Source: Planococcus citri (taxonomy: Eukaryota > Arthropoda > Insecta > Hemiptera > Pseudococcidae). From it: a stretch of DNA of 64,000 bases. The notes below the pieces were generated by a model that was not told the DNA's origin, did no database searches, and saw only the letters and a program-made list of their open reading frames with translations. The stretch's first letter is position 1; each line of letters starts with the position of its first letter. This document shows positions 34,566 to 47,170 of the stretch, piece by piece. The stretch is taken from the NCBI RefSeq assembly GCF_950023065.1, contig NC_088679.1, forward strand, positions 68,882,001-68,946,000. Direction: 5' to 3'. The translations under genes were made by a program, and so were the position numbers.

Positions 34566-35659
34566 ACAAAGGTAGATCGAAAGAGCAGGCAAAAATTCAT
34601 CACCTGTCAAGATTTCAAGTGCTGAAGTGCCTTTTTTCGATTTTTGGTGAATTTTCACAAATAAAACTTTGGCCAAGAATGTGGGAAAAATCAAAATTTT
34701 ACCAAATTGACCTAGAAAGCTGAAATTTGGCATATATCCTATTTTCGACATGACAAATCGATTGGAAACTGTTTCAAACCGTTTTGAGCAGTTCTGGAGC
34801 CTCCAGCAGATTTTTGAAACTTGAAATTTCCCCTTAATTTTGTAAAATGGAGATGGAAATCCGAAATTTATTCTGCACTCCAATTTTAACACCATCTGAA
34901 GACGACTTCGGGTGGGTTCAAGTCATTTTGGAGCCTCCAGTGACTTTTTGAAAGTTATGGGGTCTCCGCCAGATTTTTGAAACTTGAAATTTCACATAAC
35001 ATTTTATCAAATGGAGTTAGCAAGCCGAAATTTACTCTGCAAACTGATTTCAATACAATATGAAGTCTACTGCATGGTGGTTTCAAGTGGTGTTGAATGC
35101 TTCCAGCTATCCAGCTACTTTTTGGAAATTTCAATTTGCCTAAAAACGGCATGAAACCTTTCAAGAAGTCGCGAAAAAGACTTGAACCCACCTGAAGTCG
35201 TCTTCAGAGGGTGCTAAAATTGGAGTGCAAAGTAAATTTCGGCTTTCCATCTCAACTGGATGAAATTTTGAGGAAATTTCAAGTTTTAAAAATCTACTGG
35301 AGGCTCCAGTAATTTTCAAAACGTTGCTGGAGGCTCCAAAACGACTTGTAATCCACCTGCATTCGACTTCGTAGCGTATTGAAATTAGTTTGCAGAATGA
35401 ATTTCGGCTTTCCAACTCCATTCGATGAAATTTTGTGGGAATTTCGAGTTTCAAAAATCTGCTGGAGGCTCCAGAACTGCTCGAAACGGTTTGAAACAGT
35501 TTCCAATCGATTTGACAAGTCGAAAATAGGGTATATCCCAAATTTCAGCTTTCTAGGTTAATTTGGTAAAATTTTGATTTTTTCCCACATTTTTGACCAA
35601 AATTTGATTTTTGAACAAAAATCGAGAGTTCTTGACTGCTCTTTCGATCTACCTTTGTA
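34566..35659. repeat. Large inverted repeat with tandem ~200-bp units in each arm
   Basis: The left arm starts ACAAAGGTAGATCGAAAGAG (34566). Its reverse complement closes the structure near 35659. Each arm runs through GTGGGAAAAA(A)TCAAAATTTT, CAAATCGATTGGAAACTGTT and CTGGAGCCTCCAGCAGATTT. After these come two ~200-bp units with AAGCCGAAATTTACT. The two units are in opposite order in the two arms. CTGGAGCCTCCAG-type boxes occur at about 34795, 34930, 35293, 35328 and 35462. No protein family is recognised in the open frames of this region. Confidence 0.85.
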
Positions 35660-38149
35660 CAGTTTAAAAAATTTCGTGCAAGTCTTATGCATGTCGAAAC
35701 GCAAAATTTGCGATTTCGGCTTACCTTTCAATTAAAATGGCCGCCATTTTGTAAGTAGGGCCACTTTTTTTTTTTTTTCAAAGACAAGGCGCTTCTCTAG
35801 AATGCTCCTTAAGACTCCCCCTTTCAGAAAAAAGTTATGTACATTCAATACACAACAACGAGTACGTAATAATAATAATATGAAAGTAAAAGTAAAACGT
35901 AATAAATAAACGCAATGTTAGCACTACTCGGAAGTGCAACGGAGTTGCTACTCACATACATCCTAACAGTCGTTCATTTTGGTTTCCGGCTTCGAATAGC
36001 ACTGAATCGGCAAATTTTATTCTAATAACCTACCTTCATGTCAATTTTAGCTGATAACAATCCTACATTTCAGTCTTCTGACCTTCTTTCTATATCAAAT
36101 GGGTTTTCATGTGAACCACTACGAGTTTTTGCCTGCAAAGGATAACAAAACTATTCAAGGTGCACTGGAGTAAGTCCGGGCGGGGTTTTCACAATTTCAA
36201 CTTTGACCAACTGATATTTTGGGTGGAAGTGGGAAGAACGTTTTTGGTGGAAACAGGAAAAGTTTTAGGGGATGCAGGAAGTGAATTTTCGATAGGTTGA
36301 GAATGACACTGGTCTGATAACCCATTTTAATTTGATATTCTTTGAAAATTTTGATAACAGTCGTCCCCTTCGATAAAACAGCCAATTTGCAATATGTTCC
36401 AACATCTTCTCAGACAGTAATACTTACAGAACAATATTTCGAATTAATAACAATATTACGAACACGCCTCATTTGTATGATAGAAAAAGGAGAAAAGTTG
36501 AGGACAGGCAAAAATTGATGAGAGAAATTATTTACTGATGGAAACAATAAATTCCAGGAGGTAATATCTATTGTTAAATATTTTTTTTTAAATTACATTT
36601 TTTATTTCATTAAACTAAAAAATTAAATCATTTTTTTTTCAAAAAACTATAATTTTTACTTTTCTTTTTAATTATTTTTATTATTAAAAATTATAAATTA
36701 GTTTTTATAAAAATTCAATTTAAAAAAATTATTTATTTTTTATTAAATATATGGCCGAATGAATTTTTTTCCCATTTTTTTAGCATCTTATTAAAATATC
36801 TTACTCATTTACCTACCTGTATACAGTCAACTCTGCCTATATTCTGTAATGTAATATTCTCTCAAGCCTTTTTTCTCAAGTTTTTATACGTGGGTCGAGA
36901 AAGCGAAAAATAATAATGAAGCTTTTAAAAACGCTACAGTCGGAGTTTTCCTTTCAGCGCTGGTTTTCTCTACTGCCAGAACTGTCTTACCACTACAAGT
37001 GTTGTTCTGCTTAGTCAGCCTGAATAAAAGATGAATTTATGGGCCGAGTTGTAATTCACGAAAAAAAAGAAGAAAAAAATCCTCCAGAAAAAAAAACCAA
37101 CATTTAGGCATGTTACCCCGAACACGAGCACTTGTCACATTTATCAAAGCAAGTTTTCTTAACGTTTAGATGTGCCTTTCTTTTTCCTCATCAGTCTGGC
37201 TGCAGTACAGTGTACATTGCTCAGATGGCCGGGGAAAGTCTTAACGAAATCACTTTGTAAATGGAGACGATGATGGTTTTATATGAGATTAAATATTTTA
37301 AAAGATTAATATCGCGTTCGCGATGGCAATATTCAAGTTGGGAAGTGAAGAAGAAGAAAAAAACAACGAAGAGAGATAAATGGCTTTTAACGTAGATTTT
37401 GGAGATTTCTTCAGGGTAATTTGGATTTTTTTGGAGTTATTTTTCATTACTTTTAGATTAGATAGGTACCTTATATACTTGGAGGATGAGAAATATGAGA
37501 TAAGGGCCGAAGGTTTTTTATACCATGGTGTGGAGTGGGAGAGGAAGTGAGATGAAATTTGCGAGACGTTTGGGGTATTATATTTAGAGTTTAAATTAAA
37601 TTCTGGAGTGTGATTAAAAATAATATAAGGATGGTAAAAGGAGATGCAAGGTTGAAGTAATGTCACCGTCGTCGTGTCGGCTCGAGGAATTTTCGTGATT
37701 TTAATTTCTTCGTATTTTTTTTTCAGGGGATAGTTTTGGATGATATCGGATCTAATGCGAATTTTAGTTTGGGGCATGTTTTGTGGTTCGGTGACAGGAG
37801 TGGAACGAAACCAGAATTGTGAATTTTCATTGAAGTTGTTCTTATGGTTGAGTCATCGTAAACGTTTCTGTGGCCTTCGATTTATTCTTTCGAGGAATCC
37901 GCTAGTTTGATATCCGCTTACATTTTGTGAAGTTTGGAGCATTGATTTTTAAGTAAAAAATCAATGGTTTGGAGCATCCTCGCTACCGAATTCCGAGTAG
38001 TTAAATTATTATTCGTATTGCCATTTTCGTTTTAAATTGTAAGAATTTCTTGCAATTTCAGTACCTAGCAAGACAAAACTGTTGGAAAATTTTGACATTG
38101 ATAGAGTTTTTCGTGCAATTTTAGGACCCCGGGATTTTTTTTCTGTTGG
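35660..38149. other. AT-rich non-coding stretch
   Basis: Contains very A/T-rich sequence at about 36570-36770 and ordinary sequence elsewhere. A 159-codon minus-strand frame (37298-37777) is rich in S, K, N and I with no motif. I do not call it a gene. Confidence 0.35.
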
Positions 38150-39720
38150 CAATTATTTTGGAAAACAAAAAATATCACTTTTAGGAAACTTACTTACTTC
38201 ATGAACAAAACTAATCTTTTTGGGTTTTTGGCAAAAACACAAATTCTATCAAATTTTACGCAAAAACCCGTTTTTTTCGGCAGTTTCAACAAAAAATGTT
38301 TTTTTTTAAAATTTGATAAGTAATAAAAATAGAATGTTTTGCAGTATTGCAAAAAAAGTAATTGGTATTTTGATTTTTAAAAAACCTAGGTACTACAGAG
38401 TTTTTTATGACCAAAAAACCAAGACTTTTGGATGACTAAAAAAGTGATTTTTTGCAATTTCAGAAATAAAACCAATACTTCTTGACCATTTTGGTAAAAA
38501 AAAACACAGATTTTTTACAATTGTTACAAAACAGTAGGATTTTTGGAAATTTTGACAACAAAAAAAAAACAAAAAAGTAAAATTTATTGGTATTTTGAAA
38601 AAAAACTTGATTTTGTTTTTTTGCATTTTGAAAAAACAGATATTTTTGTGGCAAAAAAACAGGACTTTTGAATGGCCCAAAAAAATGATTTTTTGAAATT
38701 TTGGTGATAAAATGACTATTATGGTAAAAAAACATGTTTTCTTACCATTTTCACAAAACTGTACAATTCTTGGCATTTTTTGCAAAAAAAAAGTGAAATT
38801 TGTTGATAAAAATTGAAAAAAAAAGATTTTTTGGGACAAAAAAACAACATTGCTTGGAAATTTTGACCAAAAAGAAAGTTTTTCCACGATTTTGACAAAA
38901 AAAACGAGACTTCATGACGACATTAATATAAAAACAAAACAGTTTTTGTTTTTGCAATTTTTACAAAAATTGTATAATTTTTTAGTAAGTTGTAGGATTT
39001 TTTGCAAATTTGGCAAAAAAAAATATTGTATTTTTGACAAAAAAACACAGATTTTTGCAACAAAAAAGCAAGACTTGAAAATTTTGGTAAAAAAAAGATT
39101 TATTCTAAAATGTTGGCAAAATCGTGATTTTTTGGCAATTTTGATTTGAAAAATTGGGGATTTTCGCAATTTTAATTTAAAAAATGGTTTTACAATAAAT
39201 TTCTACAAAGAAGTAAGAATTTTGTGTAATTTTGATGAAACGTTGATTTTATGTTGATTTCGACGCAAAAAACAAATTTTTTGGATACAAAAATCAAGGA
39301 TACGTTTGTCTTAAAAAAAGGGGATTTTTTCCTTTAGATAATTTTTGCCAAAAAAAGCAATTTCTAGTATTTAAAAAAAAAAAAAAAAAAAAAACATTTT
39401 TTTGGGAACAAACAGCAAAACTTACAGAATATTTTCACCAAAAAGAAGGTATACTATTTTTTTGGCAATCCTGACTAGTTAAACGGATTCTAGTTGTTTT
39501 GAGACGCTACTGGGAATTTTGACTAAAAAGAAAGTTTTTTCTGCAATTTTAGTGAGAGAAAAAAACAAGACATTCTAGCAATTCTAATTTTAAAAAAACA
39601 AACAGAAGTAACTTTTTGGAAATTTTGACTGAAAACAAGACTTTTTGGGAAGTTTGACGAGAAAAAAAAAACAGGTTTTTTTCTGCAATTTTGGCAAAAA
39701 AAAACTGAACTTTTGCCCCG
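38150..39720. repeat. Degenerate A/T-rich repeat tract
   Basis: About 1.6 kb is built of variations on GATTTTTTGGCAATTTTGAC followed by A-runs (for example near 38440, 38640, 39050, 39125 and 39640), with no fixed period. Long minus-strand frames such as 38405-38887 are F/K/N-rich translations of this repeat and not genes. A shorter tract of the same flavour lies at about 42430-42700. Confidence 0.65.
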
Positions 39721-41690
39721 TTCTCAACATTTTTTTCAGTGGCCTGCTTCTATAATATTCGACTGATTAAAAAAATCAATTACACATAATTATACCAAGT
39801 AAGTCCATTATTCACGGGGCCCTGCACCCGGCTACTGCCCTTTTTGCCGAGTGTAAATCCACCTCTGGTTGGAGGAATTCGCTCTGTAATTAATATCCAC
39901 TTACATTTGTGAAGTTTGATTTTTACCTACGTATTGTAGAATGACTATTTGCTTAAAATCCAGCCTTTATAATCAGCAAAGTTTTATTCATGAGAAATGA
40001 GCCGAATTTGATTTTTTTAAAAATTACGACCAATTTGGGTATCTACACTTGAATTATAGTACCAATAACTATCTAATGAGTAACATTTTCATAAATCATG
40101 ATGTTTTCAAAATGGTTTCCTAAAATATGTTTAAAAATACTTCCCTTATTAGTGTAATTGAGAATTAGTGGCTCGTATAGTCTTGGCTCAATTCAATCAC
40201 AATGCCCTTGGCATTTTCTTTTTTGACTTCCAAAAAATATTCTCGATTTTTTACCTATTTATTTTTCTCGAGCATCTTGCTTGCAATTTTTTCTGGGGTC
40301 GTTTTCAGATTTCCAGTTAGCTATTTCAAAAAGGTAACCTGTTTTTATGTAAGAAAGAATTTTGGCTCCAATTACAATTTTTTTTTTTTTAAATTTCCTC
40401 CATAATTCGAGTAAACTTTTCAAATACCAATTCACAGTTTGAAATTGGAACCCTCTTTGTTAAAAAGCAATTCGTCTATTTTACGAGCATCAGATTCGAA
40501 CTACATACAACATAACACTCGACCAATGAATTTGTTGGTTTGTGTTTACGACAACTATACCATAGTGCCTGTAAATTTCTACCTTTTTGGGTTTTACATC
40601 GGCCATATACAACGATGCTCGTATGTCTCTGGAATAGTAATAGTTAAAACATGACGAGATAATAAAATTTACCCGTTTATACGAGTAACTGACTACCTAC
40701 GTTGCAATGGTGACTTTGAAGTTTCACTACGTGAAAAAAAAATGTTACGCGAGGTTTAACAAGCGGGACAATTTCGTTAGAGAGAGACTAAAATGTATTA
40801 CTAGAAGCTCGAAGCACATTGCCGAGAATTGTTAAAATTTCACGCCAACGTGGTAGTGTGCTGATATCAGAGAGAGAGAGAGTATCTTGGTATCGTAATA
40901 CTACAACTTTTTATAGTGGAATAGAATAGAATAGAATAGAAAAAAAAATCCGGTACGAAGCAACTATCTAATTTATCAAGCCATTCTTTAGGTTTCTTTT
41001 TGCCTATAATAGCGTGGCAAGCGAGCAGGTCCTGTGGCCTTTTTTTATAGTATACGTTTGCTATAAAATTATATAGTACGTAGCTCAGATTATGTCAACT
41101 TTTTATAAGGCAATGGCAGCGAATAACGAGACGAAAAATATCACTATGTATTTCCATATCGTCTATGTAATGTACGAGTAGTATGTAGATATGTATGTGT
41201 ATATGAACTGGTGCGGTATGTCAGAGTAAAACCAACCCTTTGCAGCTCTCTTGTACACAGTACACACACACAGTGGAGTGTCACTCACACGGTATCTGCG
41301 CGTCTATCTTAATATAATATAATGTACTATGAATATAAATCAAAATATTTCGTATTCTTAGTTCATCGCGTGCATTGCTTTTTATTCGCCGGCGCACGAG
41401 TTTCTTCTCTTAGAGCCATATTGTTATGTGTACGTTGAAAATTTAATCAACCTAAATAAATGGGCGATGGCGGTGTAAAGAGCTGCAAGAATGGGTTGAA
41501 GAATGAACGCCAACAACGAATTCCATCCGGAGTAATTTAAACGAAAGCTGGGGCACGTGGCTGGGGTCTTGTTGTTGTGGTTGTGAGAGTGAGAGGGAAC
41601 TGATTTTGAATAGAATGATACCTACATCGTAAAGGAATTTTGATACTCGTATTTAGTTCTGAGATCGTTTCACTTTCGATTTACTCAGGT
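39721..41690. other. Non-coding DNA, partly single-copy
   Basis: No gene is recognised. From about 40650 to 41690 the sequence is less repetitive, with an (AG)n run at 40867-40882, a (GAATA)n run at about 40918-40940 and a (CA)n run near 41260. It may belong to an intron or upstream region. Confidence 0.35.
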
Positions 41691-43244
41691 TTTTATTCGT
41701 ATTTCGTTTGGATTTGAAAATGTTTACGAATTCGGATTTATTTTTTCTTGTCATGTAGGTGGCTGCAGTGTATCAAAAGATTGATACTTTGCTAACAAAA
41801 ACAAACGTTTTTTCGACCATTTCTCAAGTTTTTGATCAAATTCAATAAATTGTGCTTCAGTATAGAAAGGAAGACGTATCTTTGATATGGAGTAAGAAAA
41901 TGAGGTCAGAGGGGAGGGGGGGCGATTTAGAGTTATCGGTGATTCTGGGTATTTTCGCGTGTGAAGAAACGATTGGGAGTGATTTCAGACTGCTAAGAGA
42001 CTTGTATTGGGCTTAAAAATGAATTTGAAGAAAATCAGCTCCAGTAATTTATGCCCGGAGTCAAATAATTTCGGAATGATGGATTGAGATTAAGATAACA
42101 TGGTCGAAATGACTCACAAGATAGGTCGTTCGATTTAGCAAGGATGCAGAATTTTTCCCTTCAAGTTTCATGTACATATGTACAATACATTCAGTGCTAC
42201 CTCGAAAAATATGAAAAATTTCTCGCAAAAAACTCTCAAACTTTGAACTTTATTTTCTCGAATGGTCAGTTAGCCCCCTGCCCCCTTGACCTCAATTTTT
42301 TAAATTCAAATCACATATTTGGTCATTTATTTTCTTCCTTTGAACCTAGCTGTCTGAAAAGCAGAAGAACGTAAAAAGGCAACATGAAAGCAGGACAATG
42401 CCATGTTCTCGGACATTGAATAATTTATTTTGCAACTTTTTGATAGACGAGTGAAAAAAAAAACACGAGAATTTCTTAAGCGAAATTTCCGTATAATTTT
42501 GGGAAAAGAAGCGATACTCTAGCAGTTTTGCAATTTTGCCAATAAGCGAGAATTTTCGTCAAAATGGAAAACTTTTACATGAGACCTTTTTAGCATACCT
42601 TTGACAACAAATCAAAGCATTCTGGCAGTTCTGAAAAATTATCAAGTCTTTTTGGAAAAATCAGACCATTTTAACAACTTTGACGAAAAATCAGAGTATT
42701 TTAGCGCAGTATTCACATAATTACACAATTATCTACGTAATACGAGTTTGAAAATTGATTATGTATAAATAATATGCATACTTTAAAAAACAATTATTAT
42801 TTAGGTAGGTATTTGTTAAATGGAGAATGAAAACGAATCTCAAATATTTCCTTACCTCTAAGAATTAAACAATTAAGTATGTTTAATTTTACCATACTGG
42901 AGTGATAATAGGTGTGTTCGAATGATAGGGCCCATTTGGTCGGTGCTGAGAAGGGTAGAGGAGAAGGTACAAATATGGACCCCCTCTAGCTTTTTGGCTT
43001 TAAAGGGTAGAAAAAATCATCAAATTTTTTTTTCGAATATACCATTCGAAAGGTCAAAGACTCTAGTATATTGTGTAAAAAAAAAAATTTTTTTTGTTGA
43101 AAACTCACGGAGAAATTTGAAATTTAGAAAAGTGACATAAAATGGTACAAATATGGACTCGGGTACAAATATGGACCCCCTCCAAAAATGAATAAAAATT
43201 TCAGAAAATTGAACAAAAATTTATTTGAAGATGTTTTTTGATGC

Positions 43245-43505
43245 TTTGGACTTGTCTTCTTTATTAATAACACTTTTCTCGATATTCTAAAAACTATTGA
43301 ATCAAAATTAGATGAAAAAAATTTAGGGGTCCATATTTATACCCATGCAAAAAATTGGCCAAGTTTATGAAAAATGAAAAATCATGGTTCCATTTTCGAC
43401 ATTTTGGACTTGTCTTCTTTGCTAATAACACTTTTCTTGACATTCTAAAAAATATTGAATCAAAATTAGGTAAAAAAATTTAGGGGTCCATATTTATACC
43501 CATGA
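43245..43505. repeat. Two ~104-bp direct units inside the TIR element
   Basis: Units at 43245-43348 and 43403-43505 share TTTGGACTTGTCTTCTTT, AACACTTTTCT and TAGGGGTCCATATTTATACC. The period is 158 bp. Weaker copies of the first part occur outside the element near 46510, 49885 and 53965. Confidence 0.75.
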
Positions 43506-43907
43506 AAAAAATCGGCGCAGTTTAAGAAAAATGAAAAAAATTATGAAAATCAGTTAATGTAAAGACAAATATGAAAGTATATTTTGAAAGTACACATTGT
43601 AAGCTACTTACTTCGCTAATAATTTTTTTTCCAAACTTTATTTGAAGTTGATGAATTACCGAATGAAAAACTTGTAAAATTTTCCATTGTATGAAGAAAA
43701 TAATGCGCAAACAAAAACAATTGCTGATGAGAGACACCCAAGTTTGCATGGATCCAAAATAAGTACTTGGATCATCCATACTACACTACTAGTATATTTT
43801 TTAGTACCCAGAATGACCGTAGCGCTAGTGGATGTACACTAAACCATGGGGGGTCCATATTTGTACCTGGGTCCATAATTGTACCTTCTCCTCTATAGAT
43901 TTTATTT

Positions 43908-44046
43908 TTCAAAAATTTATATAAACGCCTAACGTTCTTCGCCGGATCTCAACGATGTTTGAGCCGAAAACTCTCAATAAAAGCTTCACGTTCGCGCACC
44001 GTTGAGATCAACCGGAGAACGTTGGAGGTCTATACCGATTTTTGAA
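43908..44046. mobile_element. 139-bp hairpin element inserted in a TIR
   Basis: The left end TTCAAAAATTTATATAAACG and the following CCTAACGTTCTTCGCCGG pair with the right-hand CCGGAGAACGTTGGAGG...TTTTTGAA. GATCTCAACG and CGTTGAGATC pair inside. It splits the right terminal repeat of the larger element, so it arrived later. Confidence 0.65.
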
Positions 44047-44560
44047 TAATTAAATCCATACCCTTCTCGGCACCGACCAAATGGGCCCTTTCGATATGGA
44101 TGTACTTAGTCATTAATAAATTATCTATATTAGAATTTGAAAATTGATTATAAAAATATGCATAATTAAAAAAACAATTATTTATTTGTTAAATGGAGAA
44201 TAAAAATGGAGAATGAAAACGGATCTCAAATACTTCCTTACCGAGAATTAAAAAATTAAGTATGTTTAAATTACTTACTCTCTCAATTTGAAGCAGTGAA
44301 ATTTTACTGTTTTAAATTTAAGTCGAAGAAAAAATAGATTCAACATTATCGTCCCATTTGTAGCATCTTTTTATATAGTCAAATTGACTATAAAAGTTAC
44401 ATGGGTTAAATATTAATAATCGTAATCTAATCCAAAATTTCTTACATTTGGAGGTTTTTGTCTAACCTTTACAGATATTGCGTAATACCTCATTGGACAT
44501 GGCATTGATTTACACTATACCAATGTTCTTCTCCCACAAAATTTTTTGCTAGAAGCAATC

Positions 44561-45100
44561 TTTAAAAATAAAAAAAAAATGACTTACCTGGCAATAGCAA
44601 TCAGTCCTACAAAACATAATCCTACATAATTTGAGAATTCATTTTTGTTATAACATTTAACAATTTCCCACGTCAATTGGACCAAGAAGTGGTGGGGGGG
44701 GGGGTTCGGCGATTTTTTTGAAATTTTTCCTGTGGAAAGACCTTCCGAAGAAATGTCCAATGGCGCAAATCGCAGCCCTCTAGCCCATTTTTAAAGGCAG
44801 CCAGGGGGTGTCAAAGTTTTCAGTGAACCTAAAATATCATCCATTTCAGCAGTGGTTTACCCGATAACCGCGATACCTACTAAAATGAAACTTTTTCCCA
44901 TAGTTAGGGGTTTTGAAAGGCTTTTTGGTGATATCATAAAAATCAGTGTTGCCACTTTTTTTCGTACAAAAAATTAGCTCTAAAAGTTTCGAAACGTAGT
45001 TTTCATATCGTTCCGACTCTCAAAAATTCTGAAAAAAATATATTACGGGCAACTTTTCGTGCTAAACAACATATTAAAAAATTAGGATGGTAACATGTCG
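44561..45100. other. Non-coding stretch
   Basis: Contains a poly-G run near 44692-44703. No gene is recognised. Confidence 0.4.
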
Positions 45101-45601
45101 CAAAGTTGATTTTAAAAAATTTAAAGTTTGCGAAAAAATGTGATTTTTTGATTTAAAACATGAAAAAAAGTTCTGTTAGGTGAAGTTGACCCATTTGACC
45201 CCTGTTTTTACGTATCTGTTGGAAAAGTTGAAAAACCCCATGAAATGAACTCCTGACAAAAAAATCAAAATTCGAAAAGATTCAAAAAATGAACGAATTT
45301 TTATTTTTTCGTTGCGAGTGTAATTTTTATCAACTTTTTCATGAAATACGTCAGAAAGAGGTCAAAATAAGACAACTGAATGAATTTAAACTTTTTTTGA
45401 TGTTTGAAATTTGTAAATTGATTTTTTTCGAATTTTGATTTTTTTGTGAGGAGTTCATTTCATTGAGTGAAAGGGTTTTTTAAAACTTTTTCAACAGATA
45501 CGTAAAAATAGGGGTCAAATGGGTAAACTTTACCAATCAAAATTTTTTTAAATCAAAAAATCGCTTTTTTCGCAAACTTAAAATTTTTTAAAATCAACTT
45601 T
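45101..45601. repeat. Foldback with ~190-bp arms
   Basis: The left arm, 45101-45292 (CAAAGTTGATTTTAAAAAAT, GACCCATTTGACCCCTG, TTTTTACGTATCTGTTG, ATGAAATGAACTCCT), is repeated in reverse complement at about 45420-45601. The loop is about 125 bp. It has no coding content. It looks like a MITE or an aborted duplication able to form a long hairpin. Confidence 0.8.
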
Positions 45602-45629
45602 AACCATTTTTGACACTGGTTTTTTTTTG

Positions 45630-46260
45630 GAGAAATTCTAAATGTGTCATCATTGTGTGTAAAATCGCTGGAATCTGATGGGGTTCCAACAGGCTTTTTT
45701 AATTTTTTATTCCCAGTTCTGGGGTTTGAAACAGATTTGCTCAGGTTGAAAATGGTAGGATATTCTTTGCGAAGTTTTCAGAATCTTTTGGTATACATTA
45801 TTTGCAAAAAGTTCTTGCCCTGGGTATGAAGCGATCACCATTGCATGGTTAATTTTCAAATCATATATGTACTGGTAAATGTAAAGATCATGTGGTTATG
45901 CAATGCAGGTCAAAACTAACTTACATAAGGAACATCCTGGTTACCATAGAATGTTCTCCACAGAACGCGGGTATCGCATCACCTGACTTTTGCTGATATA
46001 TTGTTCTGTAGTTTTTATAGGTAATAGAAGATCTCCTTTGAGATTCAAACTAATTTTTTGGCTTACCAGCTTGCTTGTGGTCTAACCTGTACTTTGTCTG
46101 ACTTTGTCTGTAATTATCGTTGAATTTTTCGCATACAGAAATTTTTGAAGAGTTAACTAACATGAAAAACTTGATCAACCTCAACTGCAAAGGTAATGCT
46201 GATGCATGTTCCAGATTTGCTATGTAGTAAGGTCTGCAGACTAGCATCCAGACATCGAAA
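45630..46260. repeat. Amplified repeat unit, copy 1
   Basis: The order of blocks is TTTGAAACAGATTT, TTTGCAAAAAGTTCT, CCCTGGGTATGAAGC, ATCACCATTGCATGG, GATCATGTGGTTATG, TACCATAGAATGTTC, GATATATTGTTCTGTAG, ATTTTTTGGCTTACCAGC and GTCTGCAGACTAGCATCCAG. Four further copies lie at 46550, 49700, 53975 and 54290. On the minus strand some copies share peptide-like stretches (HNHMIFTFTSTY, SKISVCEKF), so the unit may come from an unrecognised transposon protein. Confidence 0.7.
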
Positions 46261-46549
46261 TGATAAAATCAGTAAGTAAATATTTGACTAAAGAATGAGT
46301 ATACTTTACAATATTAAAAAAAATAATTGATTAAAGTAAATTGAAATTTAATTCAATTACATCGCAATCTGAAAAGGCGTCAAATTCACAGAGCAATAAG
46401 AAATTTAAAAAATTTGCAAAAATTGGTACAAATAATATGGTCCCTCTCAGAAAATAATTGCTAAAAATGGTTGAATATTGTACAAAAATATATTTGAAGA
46501 TGTTTTTTGATCCTTAGACTTGTCTTCCTTGTTAACAACACTTTTCGAA

Positions 46550-47170
46550 GTTTTTGGGATCTTTTGGTACACTATTTGCAAAAAGTTCTCGCCCTGGGTA
46601 TGAAGCAATCACCATCGCATGGTTAATTTTCAAACTGTATGTACTGGTAAATGTCAATATCATGTGGTTATGTGGATCAAAACCAGCCTGCATAAGGAGT
46701 ATCCTAGTTACCATCGAATGTTCCCCACAGAGTGCTAGTGTCGCATCGCACCACTTAGACTTGTCAATATTTTATTCTGTACATCTGTATAATAAATAGC
46801 CAATATAGAGTTTATGATTCAAACAAATTTTTTGCCTTACCCTAACCAAATTAGGACCGGGCAAAGTTCTTCGTGGGCTGGAATGATATGTCCTACATTA
46901 AAATAAGAAAAATTCAACAAACCGACGAATTAATGCACTATTGATGGTAATTCAAATTTTAATTGAGAAAATTAGAATGCTTCCATGAGAAGTGTTGGGA
47001 AATTTCAAGCAGTCTATTGGCTCCTACTAGTGTCAGTTGAATATGCGATAATTCAATAACTAGCTTGTAAAACTCAGTCAACTTGCCTCGACTTCCAGGG
47101 TAACGCTGATGCATGTTCCAGATTTGCTGTTGAGTATATTAAGGTCTGCAGATTCGCGTCCAGACATTGA
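46550..47170. repeat. Amplified repeat unit, copy 2
   Basis: Same block order as copy 1: TTTGCAAAAAGTTCTCGCCC, ATGTACTGGTAAATGTCAAT, TACCATCGAATGTTCCCCAC, then GCTGATGCATGTTCCAGA. On the minus strand, 46714 downward reads MVTRILLMQAGFDPHNHM and later INHAMVIASYPGRELF. I do not recognise this peptide. Confidence 0.7.

Larger units (their letters stand above)
42928..44088. mobile_element. 1161-bp DNA element with 30-bp terminal inverted repeats
   Basis: GGGCCCATTTGGTCGGTGCT at 42928 continues GAGAAGGGTA. The reverse complement closes the element at 44059-44088 with a single mismatch in 30. A second inverted block, GAGGAGAAGGTACAAATATG, follows at once on the left. On the right it is displaced inward (ending about 43897) by a small hairpin element. 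The box GGTACAAATATGGACCCC recurs several times (about 42967, 43142, 43153, and inverted near 43850). No transposase is present. Flanks have TTCGA on both sides at slightly different distances, so the target duplication is uncertain. Confidence 0.8.
41691..44560. repeat. Segmental duplication, copy 1 (interrupted)
   Basis: It starts TTTTATTCGTATTTCGTTTG and includes TGATCAAATTCAATAAATTG and AGACCTTTTTAGC. After an insertion it also includes GGAGGTTTTTGTCTAACCTT (about 44450). The same blocks are found in order at 47451-48735. Copy 1 is longer because about 1.4 kb, including the TIR element at 42928-44088, lies inside it. A ~150-bp block (TTAAATGGAGAATGAAAACG) is present on both sides of that insertion. 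Confidence 0.8.

Noticed and set aside
34506..35541. Several overlapping 60-129-codon frames
   Set aside because: They fall within the large inverted repeat and mirror each other across the two arms.
37298..37777. 159-codon minus-strand open frame
   Set aside because: Low-complexity S/K/N/I composition, no motif, no splice or start context; plausible by chance in AT-rich DNA.
38405..38887. 160-codon minus-strand open frame
   Set aside because: F/K/N-rich translation of a degenerate A/T repeat tract; overlapping frames on both strands look the same.
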